A stretch of 32,006 bases of DNA from Microbacterium paludicola. GTDB taxonomy: Bacteria > Actinomycetota > Actinomycetes > Actinomycetales > Microbacteriaceae. The position numbers and the translations under genes are program-made. Positions 1 through 7,041 of this stretch are shown here, piece after piece (within the stretch, counting starts at the first letter, position 1; the number at the start of each line of letters is the position of its first letter). Under the pieces are notes generated by a model that was not told where the DNA came from, made no database searches, and saw nothing but the letters and a program-made list of their open reading frames with translations. Where the stretch lies: the NCBI RefSeq assembly GCF_015235415.1, contig NZ_JADGLL010000033.1:1-32006 (forward strand). The letters are read 5' to 3'.

Positions 1-17
1 GCAGAGTCGCCCGCGGA

Positions 18-23
18 TAGCCT
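18..23 (+). promoter_or_regulatory. candidate -10 box of a leaderless alcohol dehydrogenase mRNA
   Basis: TAGCCT lies exactly 6 nt before the ATG at 30, and no purine-rich ribosome binding site precedes the start. The same geometry recurs at other genes here. The window begins too close to judge a -35 box. Confidence 0.35.
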
Positions 24-29
24 GGATCC

Positions 30-1085
30 ATGCGCGCGACTCTGCTTCACGGCCCCGGTGACGTCCGCTTCGAAGAGATGCCGGATCCGGTCATCCGCGA
101 TCCGCGCAACGCGATCGTGCGGGTGGTCGCATCCTGCGTCTGCGGTTCCGACCTGTGGCGTTATCGCGGCATCACCGGCACCGCGACGGAGCCGCAGCTC
201 ATCGGCCACGAGTTCGTCGGGATCGTCGAGGAGGTCGGATCCGACGTCTCGCGCGTGAAGGTCGGCGACTTCGTGATCGCCCCGTTCTACGACTGCGACA
301 TGACGTGCGAGAACTGCCGCAACGGCTTCTCGACGTCCTGCCTCGAGATCGGCTGGTGGGGCTCGAAGGACCACGCCGGCCACCCGACGGACGGCGGCCA
401 GGGCGAGTACGTGCGCATCCCGCACGCCGACGGCTCCCTCACGGTCGTGCCGGGCGGGATGCCCGACGAGGCGCTCATCCCGAGCCTGCTGACCCTGTCG
501 GACGTCTTCCTCACCGGCCACCACGCGGCGGTGTCGGCGGGCGTCGGCACCGGATCGACCGTCGTCGTGGTCGGCGACGGGGCGGTCGGGCTCAGCGGCG
601 TGCTCGCCGCGTCGCGCCTGGGTGCCGAGCGGATCGTCGCGATGTCGCGCCACGAGCCGCGGCAGAACCTCGCCCGCCAGTTCGGCGCCACCGACGTGAT
701 CGCCGCACGCGGGGACGAGGGAGTCGCCGCGGTGAAGGAGCTCTTCGGCGGCATCGGGCCGGACGCGGTGCTCGAGTGCGTCGGCACGAAGGAGTCGATG
801 GATCAGGCGCTCCGCTCGGCCCGCCCCGGCGGTCAGGTCGGCTTCGTCGGGGTGCCGAATGGCGGCCCCGAACTGCCCGTGCGCACCATGTTCTCCACGA
901 ATGTGGGCGTGCGCGGCGGGGTGGCGCCGGTGCGCAACTACATCGACGAGCTGCTTCCCGAGGTGCTGTCGGGGGCGATCGAGCCCGGCCGGGTGTTCGA
1001 CCTCACCGTGCCGATGGCCGAGGTCGCCGAGGCATACGCCGCGATGGACGAGCGCCGCGCCATCAAGTCGCTGCTGCGGCCGTGA
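30..1085 (+). CDS. zinc-dependent alcohol dehydrogenase (MDR family)
   Basis: Medium-chain NAD(P)-dependent dehydrogenase of 351 aa, normal length for the family. Visible catalytic zinc ligands are Cys38 (VCGSD) and His60-Glu61 (GHEF). A structural zinc lobe is formed by Cys89, Cys93, Cys96 and Cys104. The Rossmann glycine motif is GDGAVG at about 182-187, followed by an acidic/basic cofactor region. The substrate cannot be read from sequence; the C-terminal half resembles threonine/sorbitol-type relatives as much as simple alcohol dehydrogenases. Its TGA overlaps the GTG of the downstream transporter gene, so the two are probably co-transcribed. The ATG at 30 is the first in-frame start in the window and gives a standard N terminus. 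Confidence 0.9.
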   Translation: MRATLLHGPGDVRFEEMPDPVIRDPRNAIVRVVASCVCGSDLWRYRGITGTATEPQLIGHEFVGIVEEVGSDVSRVKVGDFVIAPFYDCDMTCENCRNGFSTSCLEIGWWGSKDHAGHPTDGGQGEYVRIPHADGSLTVVPGGMPDEALIPSLLTLSDVFLTGHHAAVSAGVGTGSTVVVVGDGAVGLSGVLAASRLGAERIVAMSRHEPRQNLARQFGATDVIAARGDEGVAAVKELFGGIGPDAVLECVGTKESMDQALRSARPGGQVGFVGVPNGGPELPVRTMFSTNVGVRGGVAPVRNYIDELLPEVLSGAIEPGRVFDLTVPMAEVAEAYAAMDERRAIKSLLRP

Positions 1086-1924
1086 CGGCGGTCCTGCTCG
1101 CGCTCGCCTCGGCGCTCGCCTACGGCGTCTCCGACTTCTTCGGGGGCATGTTCGCCAAGCGACACAGCGCATGGACGATCGCGTTCTGGGGCCAGCTCGG
1201 CGCACTCGCGGCGGCCGGGCTGCTCGCCCTCTGGATCGGCGGGCGCCCGTCCGGCATGGAACTTGTCTGGGCCGCCGTCGCGGGTGTCGGGTCGGCGCTC
1301 GGCACCGCGTTCCTGTACCGGGGGCTCGCGAGCGGGCGGATGGGCGTGGTCGCGCCGATCTCGGCCGTCGTCAGCGCGGCCGTGCCGATCGTCGTCGGCG
1401 TCGCCACGGGGGAGCGGCCCGCGCCGCTCGTCTGGATCGGGATCGCCGTGGGCCTCGTGGCGATCTGGCTCGTCGCGCGCTCCCCGGATCCCGAGGGCGG
1501 CGCCAGGGCGGCGGCCGGGGCGTCGGTGCGCGACGGGATGCTCGCGGGCGCCGGCTTCGGCGCGTACTTCGCCGCGATCGGGCAGGTGCGCGACGAGGCG
1601 GGCCTGTGGCCGAACGCCGCGAGCATGGTCGTCGCGGTCGTGGCGCTGCTGGTGATCCTGCTGCTCGTGCGCGCGCCGCTCGGCCTTCCGCCGCGGCGTG
1701 CGGGGCTCGCGCTCATCCCCGGTGTGCTCGGCGCGATCGCACTCACGCTCTTCCTGCTCGCGGCGCAGCAGGGCCTGCTCACGGTCGTCGCGGTGATCGC
1801 GTCGCTCTACCCGGCGGCGACGGTCATCCTCGCCGCGCTCGTGCTGCACGAGCGCATCCACCGCGGTCAGGCCGTCGGCCTCGCCGCCTGCGCGGTCGCC
1901 GTCGCCCTCGTCGCCCTCGGCTGA
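1082..1924 (+). CDS. EamA/DMT-family transporter
   Basis: Inner-membrane protein of about 280 aa made of two EamA repeats (roughly residues 1-135 and 145-280), with about ten hydrophobic helices. The N-terminal LASALAYGVSDFFGG and the C-terminal LYPAATVILAALVLHE stretch before the last helix are typical drug/metabolite-transporter features. The start is the GTG at 1082, which overlaps the dehydrogenase stop as GTGA; the reading frame stays open further upstream only as a shadow of that gene. The substrate is unknown. Translational coupling suggests it may move a metabolite related to the dehydrogenase, which is inference only. Confidence 0.85.
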   Translation: MTAVLLALASALAYGVSDFFGGMFAKRHSAWTIAFWGQLGALAAAGLLALWIGGRPSGMELVWAAVAGVGSALGTAFLYRGLASGRMGVVAPISAVVSAAVPIVVGVATGERPAPLVWIGIAVGLVAIWLVARSPDPEGGARAAAGASVRDGMLAGAGFGAYFAAIGQVRDEAGLWPNAASMVVAVVALLVILLLVRAPLGLPPRRAGLALIPGVLGAIALTLFLLAAQQGLLTVVAVIASLYPAATVILAALVLHERIHRGQAVGLAACAVAVALVALG

Positions 1925-1940
1925 AGAGGACAGCACCTCG

Positions 1941-2042
1941 ACCGGTTGCTGAGCGAGCGCCAGCGAGCCGATGCGACCCGCCCCAAGCCGCCCGCCCGTG
2001 CAAGTCGTCATCTCGACTCGCTGGCGCTCGCTCGATAACCGG
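1941..2042. repeat. imperfect inverted repeat, GAGCGAGCGCCAGCGAG type
   Basis: The left arm at 1941-1967 (ACCGGTTGCTGAGCGAGCG then CCAGCGAG) is mirrored by the right arm at 2017-2042. The innermost 17 bases match perfectly and the outer AACCGG matches after a three-base difference. The same kind of repeat, reading GGTCGTTGAGCG, occurs at 18341-18552. This looks like a dispersed actinobacterial intergenic palindrome (REP-like). It could fold in RNA, serving as a terminator for the transporter mRNA. Confidence 0.75.
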
Positions 2043-2183
2043 GGTCGGGTCCAGGGCCTGTACCCCTGTGCGAACGAAGTGAGCGTGGAGCGAAGCGACC
2101 CCGCAGCGCGAAGCGCTGCCGCAACGGAGCGTCAGCGACGGTGCCTCGCTCGCCGAGTGGCGGCGCGGAGCGTCGCCCGAGCG

Positions 2184-2227
2184 CGTGCGAGCCGCTTCTG
2201 AAAAGAACCGTGCGAGCCGCTCCTGAA
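2184..2227 (+). repeat. two-copy tandem repeat, period 25
   Basis: CGTGCGAGCCGCTTCTGAA at 2184-2202 recurs at 2209-2227 with a single T-to-C change, separated by AAGAAC. It lies just upstream of the DUF6458 promoter. No function is evident. Confidence 0.7.
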
Positions 2228-2244
2228 TGGAAAAGTCAACCCCG

Positions 2245-2274
2245 GTGACTGGGAGACTTGTTCGCCCCTACGGT
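2245..2274 (+). promoter_or_regulatory. promoter of the DUF6458 gene, probably leaderless
   Basis: GTGACT (2245-2250) and TACGGT (2269-2274) are separated by 18 bp. The -10 hexamer ends 6 nt before the ATG at 2281, so transcription should begin at or next to the start codon. No Shine-Dalgarno sequence is present. Confidence 0.5.
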
Positions 2275-2280
2275 TGCGCC

Positions 2281-2535
2281 ATGAGTATCGGAACCGGAGT
2301 TGTTCTCTTCGTCATCGGCGCGATCCTGGCGTTCGCCCTGGAGGTCGACGTACCCGGCATCAACATGGACCTGGTCGGGTATCTCCTCATGGGCGCCGGA
2401 GTCGTCGTCTTCATCATCGGCCTCGTGCTGCTGATGCGCCGCCGCTCGGCGATCGAGCGGACCCGCACCATCGACGGCACTGGCGCTGCCGGCGAGCGGG
2501 TCACCGAGCGTCGTACGGATGTCGACCCGTACTGA
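2281..2535 (+). CDS. DUF6458-type small membrane protein
   Basis: Protein of 84 aa beginning MSIGTGVVLFVIGAILAFAL. It has two predicted membrane helices (about 4-20 and 32-51) separated by a short segment with the pattern VDVPGINMDLVG, and a charged cytoplasmic tail with Arg-rich and Asp-rich residues. This is the layout of the actinobacterial DUF6458 family, whose function is unknown. The in-frame ATG at 2227 would add 18 residues that are not membrane-like; the ATG at 2281 is preferred because of the family start and the promoter geometry. The gene converges on the HU gene across a shared hairpin. Confidence 0.8.
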   Translation: MSIGTGVVLFVIGAILAFALEVDVPGINMDLVGYLLMGAGVVVFIIGLVLLMRRRSAIERTRTIDGTGAAGERVTERRTDVDPY

Positions 2536-2564
2536 TCCGTCGACGCCTGATCTGATAGGACGAC

Positions 2565-2601
2565 GAAAGGGGTGCCTCCACTCGGTGGAGGCACCCCTTT
2601 C
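2565..2601. terminator. bidirectional intrinsic terminator
   Basis: A perfect 17-bp stem (GAAAGGGGTGCCTCCAC and its complement) with a 3-nt TCG loop sits between two converging genes (DUF6458 on +, HU on -). The stem base carries A runs on one side and T runs on the other, giving short U tracts in both directions. Confidence 0.9.
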
Positions 2602-2617
2602 ACGTCTGCGGCGCTGA

Positions 2618-2905
2618 TTACTTGGCGGCGGCCTTCAGCTTCGAACCCGCGGTCACCTTGACGCGCTTGCCGGCCGGGATCTTGATCTCGGCACCGGTCT
2701 GGGGGTTGCGGCCCGTGCGGGCAGCGGTCTCGACCTGCTCGAAGGCGATCCAGCCGGGGATCGAGACCTTCGAGCCCTTGGCGACGGCCTCGGAGACCGT
2801 GGTGAAGAGGGCGTCGAGAACGCCCGAGACGGCGGCCTGGCTCTGACCGGTCGCGCTGGCGATGCTCGCAACGAGCTCGGTCTTGGTGATGGACTTGTCG
2901 GCCAT
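2618..2905 (-). CDS. hup: HU-family histone-like DNA-binding protein
   Basis: Small nucleoid protein of 95 aa, normal length for HU. It reads MADKSITKTELVASIA at the N terminus, has the dimer-core helices, then the DNA-binding arm with GRNPQTG and the KIPAGKRVKVTAGSKLK ending, all hallmark HU/IHF features. It binds DNA non-specifically as a dimer and bends and compacts the chromosome. The ATG at 2905 is chosen over the ATG at 2926 because GGAGGAT lies directly upstream at good spacing and the extra MAPLEDD is not family-like. It lacks the long Lys/Ala-rich tail of mycobacterial HupB, so it is the short form. Confidence 0.95.
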   Translation of the reverse strand: MADKSITKTELVASIASATGQSQAAVSGVLDALFTTVSEAVAKGSKVSIPGWIAFEQVETAARTGRNPQTGAEIKIPAGKRVKVTAGSKLKAAAK

Positions 2906-2993
2906 GTCATCCTCCAGCGGCGCCATCAGGACGCCGCAACGTGATCAATGGACCGGAGACGGATGCCCCCGGGCGATCGTCGATCGCGCCTCG

Positions 2994-2999
2994 AATGTA
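2994..2999 (-). promoter_or_regulatory. possible -10 box for the HU gene
   Basis: TACATT on the minus strand in an otherwise GC-rich spacer would give a leader of about 80 nt for the HU mRNA. I see no clear -35 hexamer, so this is tentative. Confidence 0.25.
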
Positions 3000-3115
3000 T
3001 CAACGAGGCCCGGAATTCCGCGGATTCCGGCGGGTTTCCGGGCGATTCGGGCGGCGTGTCGCCCTCAGATGTGGCCAATGTGACGGATGTGACCCGTTTC
3101 CGGGAGAACCGCGGG

Positions 3116-3127
3116 ATTCCGCGGAAT
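3116..3127. repeat. ATTCCGCGGAAT palindrome
   Basis: A perfect 12-bp palindrome lies between the HU promoter region and the esterase 3' end. Its first ten bases, ATTCCGCGGA, occur again at 3015-3024 beside a GGAATTCC word. It could be a protein-binding site; no regulator is evident. Confidence 0.4.
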
Positions 3128-3153
3128 GACGATCCCGGGCGCCGCACGTGGGT

Positions 3154-4266
3154 TCAGTCGTGCAGCGAACGCAGCGCCGAGACGACATCGGCGTGCCACC
3201 GGCGGGCCACGGCGAGCACTCCGGTGAAGATGACCGTGTCGTGCGTGGCACCGAGATACTGCACGGCGCTCGCCTCGACGCCCGCCTCGCGCAGGGCGGC
3301 GGCGTAGGCGGTGCCGTCGCCCCGCAGCGGGTCGTACTGCGCCGTCAGGATCACGGCCGGGGGCATCCCCTCGAGCGACTCGGCGCGGATCGGAGACGCG
3401 TACGGCTCCCGCGCCATCCGCCGGTGCGGAAGATAGGTGCGCGCGACGGAGGCGAGTTCGCGCGCCATCAGCAGGCTCGGGATGCCCAGCGCGCGCGAGG
3501 CGCCGAAGTCGATGTGCCGGCCGGTGAGGTCCACAACGGGGACCTCGAGCAGCTGCAGGCGCACCGGCAGCGCGCGCCGGTCGCGGTTCATCAGGGCGAC
3601 GGCCGCGGCGATGTTGCCTCCGGCAGACATGCCGGCGAGCGCGATGCGCGCGGGGTCGATGCGCAGAGTCGCGGCGTGCGCGACCACCCACTCGAGCACG
3701 GCGTGACCCTGCACCACGGCGGTGGGGTACTTGTGCTCGGGTGCGAGGGCGTAATCGGCGGCGATCATCGCCACGCCCGCCTCCGCCGCACGGCGGCGGC
3801 TCGCCGCATCCGTCGTCGGGAAGTCGATCCCACCGATCCGGAACGCGCCGCCGAAGAACGTCACGCAGGCGGGGACCGCCGAATCGGGAAGCCCCTCGGC
3901 CGTCGGGTAGTACACGCGCACACGCACGGACGGGTACCCGGCGACCGGCACGACGTGCTCGACGGTGTGCACCGTCGGCGCGGGCGTGCCGACCTTCCGC
4001 TGCTCCTCGCGATCCCAGGACAGCGCGATCGCCCGGTGCTCGGCGCGGCGCCTGCTCGGCTGCGGCCGCTGCACGACGCGCTCGCGCGTGGCGGTCTCGT
4101 GCGCGCGGGCCTTCTCGGCGGGTGGCGCGGTCTTGACCGCCCCTTCCTCCGACGGGCGCATGAACCACGGCCAGCCGAGGCGCTGCTTCAGGATGTCGAG
4201 CGCCTGCGCGATCATGTACTTCTTCTGCCGCTTGAGACGGTCGGCGAAGAACGGGTCGAGGGGCAT
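3154..4266 (-). CDS. alpha/beta hydrolase, HSL-type esterase/lipase
   Basis: Cytoplasmic serine hydrolase of 370 aa with a hormone-sensitive-lipase fold starting near residue 105. The nucleophile elbow is GMSAGG (Ser214), with Asp312 (YDPLRGDG) and His342 (ATHD) as the other triad residues. The usual HGGG oxyanion motif is changed to FFGGAF at 137-142: the two glycines remain but the histidine is missing. Residues 1-100 form a charged, Arg-rich extension not needed for the fold. It probably hydrolyses a small ester or lactone; the substrate is unknown. The gene stands alone, with a TAGGAT -10 box 6 nt before the ATG and no ribosome binding site, so it is likely leaderless. Confidence 0.88.
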   Translation of the reverse strand: MPLDPFFADRLKRQKKYMIAQALDILKQRLGWPWFMRPSEEGAVKTAPPAEKARAHETATRERVVQRPQPSRRRAEHRAIALSWDREEQRKVGTPAPTVHTVEHVVPVAGYPSVRVRVYYPTAEGLPDSAVPACVTFFGGAFRIGGIDFPTTDAASRRRAAEAGVAMIAADYALAPEHKYPTAVVQGHAVLEWVVAHAATLRIDPARIALAGMSAGGNIAAAVALMNRDRRALPVRLQLLEVPVVDLTGRHIDFGASRALGIPSLLMARELASVARTYLPHRRMAREPYASPIRAESLEGMPPAVILTAQYDPLRGDGTAYAAALREAGVEASAVQYLGATHDTVIFTGVLAVARRWHADVVSALRSLHD

Positions 4267-4272
4267 GCTCCG

Positions 4273-4278
4273 ATCCTA
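4273..4278 (-). promoter_or_regulatory. candidate -10 box of a leaderless esterase mRNA
   Basis: TAGGAT on the minus strand is 6 nt upstream of the ATG at 4266. It sits between the rpsN terminator and the esterase start, where a promoter is expected. Confidence 0.45.
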
Positions 4279-4296
4279 TGAATCCCGGACACGCGA

Positions 4297-4330
4297 AAGG
4301 GGCGAGGATCCGGATGGATCCTCGCCCCTT
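4297..4330 (-). terminator. terminator of the rpmB-rpmG-rpsN operon
   Basis: A 15-bp perfect stem (AAGGGGCGAGGATCC and its complement) with a 4-nt loop lies 16 nt beyond the rpsN stop codon and upstream of the esterase promoter. The U tract is short. Confidence 0.85.
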
Positions 4331-4346
4331 CAGGCGGTGGTGGTGC

Positions 4347-4652
4347 TTACCAGCTCGACTTGGTCACGCCGGGCAGCTCGCCACGGTGCGCCATGTCGCG
4401 GAAGCGGACACGCGAGATGCCGAACTTCGTCAGGACACCGCGGGGGCGGCCGTCGATGACGTCGCGCGAGCGGACGCGGATCGGCGACGCGTTGCGGGGC
4501 AGCTTCTGCAGGCCCACGCGAGCGGCCTCGCGCTCCTCGTCGGTCGCGTTGGGGTCGATGAGCTGCTTCTTGAGGGTCGCGCGCTTCTCGGCGTAGCGGG
4601 CGACGATCTCCTTGCGCTGCTCGTTACGAGCGATCTTGCTCTTCTTGGCCAT
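4347..4652 (-). CDS. rpsN: 30S ribosomal protein S14, long zinc-free form
   Basis: Protein of 101 aa starting [24 protein letters not shown] and ending with [30 protein letters not shown], the conserved S14 C terminus. It is the long form: it contains no cysteine, whereas the short type-Z S14 (about 61 aa) binds zinc through four cysteines. It assembles in the 30S head near the decoding site. It is the last gene of a three-gene ribosomal operon and follows rpmG by 2 nt. Zinc-free S14, L33 and L28 paralogues in other actinobacteria belong to Zur regulons; whether this is a second copy cannot be told from the window. Confidence 0.97.
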   Translation of the reverse strand: MAKKSKIARNEQRKEIVARYAEKRATLKKQLIDPNATDEEREAARVGLQKLPRNASPIRVRSRDVIDGRPRGVLTKFGISRVRFRDMAHRGELPGVTKSSW

Positions 4653-4654
4653 GA

Positions 4655-4825
4655 TTAACGCTCCTCGCGGAAGTCGACGTGCTTGCGGACCACCGGGTCG
4701 TACTTCTTGAGCACGAGGCGGTCGGGGGTGTTGCGGCGGTTCTTCTTGGTCACGTACGTGTAGCCCGTGCCCGCCGTCGAACGCAGCTTGATGATCGGAC
4801 GGATGTCCTGAGCCTTCTTGGCCAT
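4655..4825 (-). CDS. rpmG: 50S ribosomal protein L33, zinc-free form
   Basis: A 56-aa protein starting [20 protein letters not shown], with [15 protein letters not shown] and [11 protein letters not shown], which is clearly L33. It has no cysteine at all, so the zinc ribbon of the C+ form is absent. The ATG overlaps the rpmB stop codon (TAATG), which implies translational coupling. It sits in the 50S subunit near the E site. Confidence 0.96.
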   Translation of the reverse strand: MAKKAQDIRPIIKLRSTAGTGYTYVTKKNRRNTPDRLVLKKYDPVVRKHVDFREER

Positions 4826-5061
4826 TAGAGCTTCACACCCTTCGCGAGCAGGTCCTTCACGACCGACTCGATGCCACGGGCATCGATGACCTTGATGCCC
4901 TTAGCCGACACGTTCAGCGTGATCTTGCGACCAAGCGAGGGAACGAAGTAGGTCTTCTTCTGCACGTTCGGGTCGAAGCGACGCTTCGTCCGGCGGTGCG
5001 AGTGCGAGATGTTGTGACCGAAGCCGGGAACGGCGCCGGTCACCTGGCACACAGCAGCCAT
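4825..5061 (-). CDS. rpmB: 50S ribosomal protein L28
   Basis: Protein of 78 aa: [29 protein letters not shown] followed by the [22 protein letters not shown] core, diagnostic for L28. Only one cysteine (Cys5) is present, so it cannot form the four-cysteine zinc site. It is the first gene of the operon rpmB-rpmG-rpsN. A good ribosome binding site, GAAGGAG, lies about 8 nt before the ATG. The upstream 200 bases show no TGAnAATCGTTnTCA-like Zur site. Confidence 0.97.
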   Translation of the reverse strand: MAAVCQVTGAVPGFGHNISHSHRRTKRRFDPNVQKKTYFVPSLGRKITLNVSAKGIKVIDARGIESVVKDLLAKGVKL

Positions 5062-5274
5062 AGTGTTTTCTCCTTCAATACCGTGGAGTCAGACGACGCC
5101 ACCCAAGGTCTCTTGTCTGCACACGACCGACCCGACCCTTGCGGGCTGTGTTCGGGAGGGGGTGTACGAACTGCGCACAGGAGTGCACGCAGACAATCGC
5201 CAACTCTACCACACCGGGCGTGTCGCGCTTGACTCGGGCGGATCGGGACGTCGCGGTCGGGGAGAATGGACAGG

Positions 5275-6345
5275 ATGCCCGCCTCCGACTCCCGCCCCGC
5301 AGACGACCACCCGGAGCGCTGGACGTCCGATCTGCGCCACGCCTTCACCGGCCTGATCCGGTTCCCCGCCTCGCCCGTGCCCCGCTGGCCGGTCGCCACG
5401 CAGGCATCGCTCGCGATCGCCGTGCCGATCGTGGTGATGATCCTGCTCGGCCGTCCCGAGATCGGCTTCCAGGCGTCCACCGGGGCGTTCGCCGCGCTGT
5501 TCGCGTCGCGCCTGCCGGCCATCGACCGCGTCCGGGTGGTGCCGTTCGTGGCCCTGGGTCTCGTGATCTGCGCGGCGCTCGGCGCCCTCGTCAGCCCGTC
5601 GCTTGCCGCGACGCTCGTCGGGCTCGTGATCGTGTCGATCGCGAGCGCCGCGTTCGCATTCGGCTTCGCGCTCGGCCCGCCCGGGCCGCTGTTCTTCGTG
5701 CTGGTGTTCGGGCTGTCCGCGCACGTGTCGGCCGGGGGCGCCGATGGGGTCACGCTCGTGTGCGCAGTCGCCGGCGGCAGCGCGTTCGCGTGGGCGATCA
5801 CCGCGGCCCCGCTCCTGCTCGGCCGCGCCCGCCGCGTCGCACCCCGCTCGCTGCGCGAGCTGCTCCCCGGCCCGTCGTGGCCCCTGCCGGCCCGGCTGCT
5901 GCTCGTGCGGGTCGCGATCGTCGCGGTCGTCGGCACGCTTGTGGGCGTGTGGCTCGACCCCGAGCGTGCGTACTGGATCGTCGGCGCCGCGGTGGGTGTG
6001 ATCGGCACCGCCGCCGACCGGCGGTCGGCCTTCAGCCGCGGTGTGCACCGCACGGCAGGAACGGTGGCCGGCGCGGGTCTGTGGCTGCTGCTCGCGCTGC
6101 TTCCCTGGCAGGGGATCTGGCTCGCGCTCGCGCTCGGCGGGCTGCAGTTCGCGATCGAACTCGTTGTGGTGCGCAACTACGCGCTCGCGCTGCTGTTCAT
6201 CACGCCGCTGGTGCTGCTGCTGACGGGCGCAGCGACGGGCGACATGCACTCCCCCGCGATCGCCGCCGAGCGCGTCGTCGACACGCTCGCCGGCGCGCTG
6301 CTCGGCGCCGTGACGGGCGTGATCCACGCCCGTCGGCGCGACTGA
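5275..6345 (+). CDS. FUSC-like integral membrane protein
   Basis: Membrane protein of 356 aa with two blocks of about five hydrophobic helices each (roughly residues 38-180 and 210-345) separated by an Arg-rich loop containing RARRVAPRSLRELLPG. The second block has the YWIVGAAVGVIGTAADRRSAFSRGVHRTAGTVAGAG pattern seen in FUSC / aromatic-acid-exporter-like proteins. It probably exports small organic acids or amphiphiles; the substrate is unknown. The ATG at 5275 is preferred over the one at 5266 because GGGGAG at 5259-5264 is 10 nt away from it but only 1 nt from the earlier ATG. It is divergent from rpmB and convergent with the glycosylase gene. Confidence 0.75.
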   Translation: MPASDSRPADDHPERWTSDLRHAFTGLIRFPASPVPRWPVATQASLAIAVPIVVMILLGRPEIGFQASTGAFAALFASRLPAIDRVRVVPFVALGLVICAALGALVSPSLAATLVGLVIVSIASAAFAFGFALGPPGPLFFVLVFGLSAHVSAGGADGVTLVCAVAGGSAFAWAITAAPLLLGRARRVAPRSLRELLPGPSWPLPARLLLVRVAIVAVVGTLVGVWLDPERAYWIVGAAVGVIGTAADRRSAFSRGVHRTAGTVAGAGLWLLLALLPWQGIWLALALGGLQFAIELVVVRNYALALLFITPLVLLLTGAATGDMHSPAIAAERVVDTLAGALLGAVTGVIHARRRD

Positions 6346-6354
6346 CCTCGCGGC

Positions 6355-7041
6355 CTAGGACGCGCCGCTGCCCGGGCGGAACACCGAGACGGTCGGGTCG
6401 CCCGGGATCCAGAACCGCCACGGGTAGGCCGCCGTCCCGGCGAGGCCGGCGACGCCCACGCGCGGGCCGGTCGCGATCCCGGCGAGGGGCCGCTCGAGCA
6501 CCTGCAGGCGAGCGACGGCGTCGGCCCGGGGCTCCCCCGTGACGGCGTCGATGCCGTCGTGCAGCGCGTGCCGCAGGCCGACCGCGTCGCCGAGCCGGCC
6601 GGGGCCGCGGGCGAGGTCGCGGTCGGTGCGTGCGACACCCTTCGCCTCGCGGCGGCGGCGCGCGACATCCGCCCCCGCCACGATCTCGCCCGCCCGCAGC
6701 AGGATGCCGTCGCCGCGGCCGACCGGTCCGCAGACGACGTTCACGCACGAGTGGATGCCGTGGCTCAGGTACACGTAGAGGTGCCCCGCCTCGCCCCACA
6801 TCGTCGCGTTGCGGGCGGTCGGCCCCATCCTCGCGTGCGATCCCGGGTCGGCGATGTCGCCGGATCCGAGCCCGTGATACGCCTCGACCTCAGTGATCCT
6901 GACCGTCACGTCGCCGTCGGGAAGCGAAGTCGACAGCAGCGCGCCGAGCAGGCGCGGCGCGACCTCGACAGGCAGTCCCGCAAGATCCTCGCGGCGGACC
7001 GGGCGGTGCGGTCCCCCGGCCGCGGACGGGTGCGCGCTCAC
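6355..7041 (-). CDS. DNA-3-methyladenine glycosylase (AAG/MPG family)
   Basis: Monofunctional base-excision glycosylase of 228 aa. The active-site segment TEVEAYHG (about 50-57) carries the general-base glutamate. The MWGEAGHLYVYLSHGIHSCVNVV stretch (about 81-103) supplies the intercalating tyrosine and the conserved Asn/Val wall, and LARGPGRLGDAVGL is the usual downstream motif. It excises alkylated purines such as 3-methyladenine and hypoxanthine. The start is the GTG at 7041, which overlaps the stop of the preceding gene as GTGA; the frame further upstream only shadows that gene. It is the last gene of the Zur block, an unusual partner for zinc uptake genes. Confidence 0.93.
   Translation of the reverse strand: MSAHPSAAGGPHRPVRREDLAGLPVEVAPRLLGALLSTSLPDGDVTVRITEVEAYHGLGSGDIADPGSHARMGPTARNATMWGEAGHLYVYLSHGIHSCVNVVCGPVGRGDGILLRAGEIVAGADVARRRREAKGVARTDRDLARGPGRLGDAVGLRHALHDGIDAVTGEPRADAVARLQVLERPLAGIATGPRVGVAGLAGTAAYPWRFWIPGDPTVSVFRPGSGAS

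Larger units (their letters stand above)
1925..2280. other. repeat-rich intergenic region without a gene
   Basis: These 356 bases hold the inverted repeat at 1941-2042, then a low-complexity GC-rich stretch of AGCG/GCGA words at about 2070-2180, and a tandem pair of a 19-base word (2184-2202 and 2209-2227, period 25, one mismatch). It ends in the promoter of the next gene. I find no convincing coding frame: the possible translations are Arg/Ala-rich and lack a ribosome binding site. Confidence 0.7.

Noticed and set aside
5229..5267. TTGACT at 5229-5234 with GAGAAT at 5262-5267 as a promoter for the FUSC-like gene
   Set aside because: The spacer would be 27 bp, too long for a sigma-70 type promoter; the -10-like word may still act with another -35.
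5062..5274. A Zur box in front of rpmB
   Set aside because: I compared the spacer with the znuA and znuC sites and found no matching palindrome; the A/T-rich part near 5065-5080 is the ribosome binding region.
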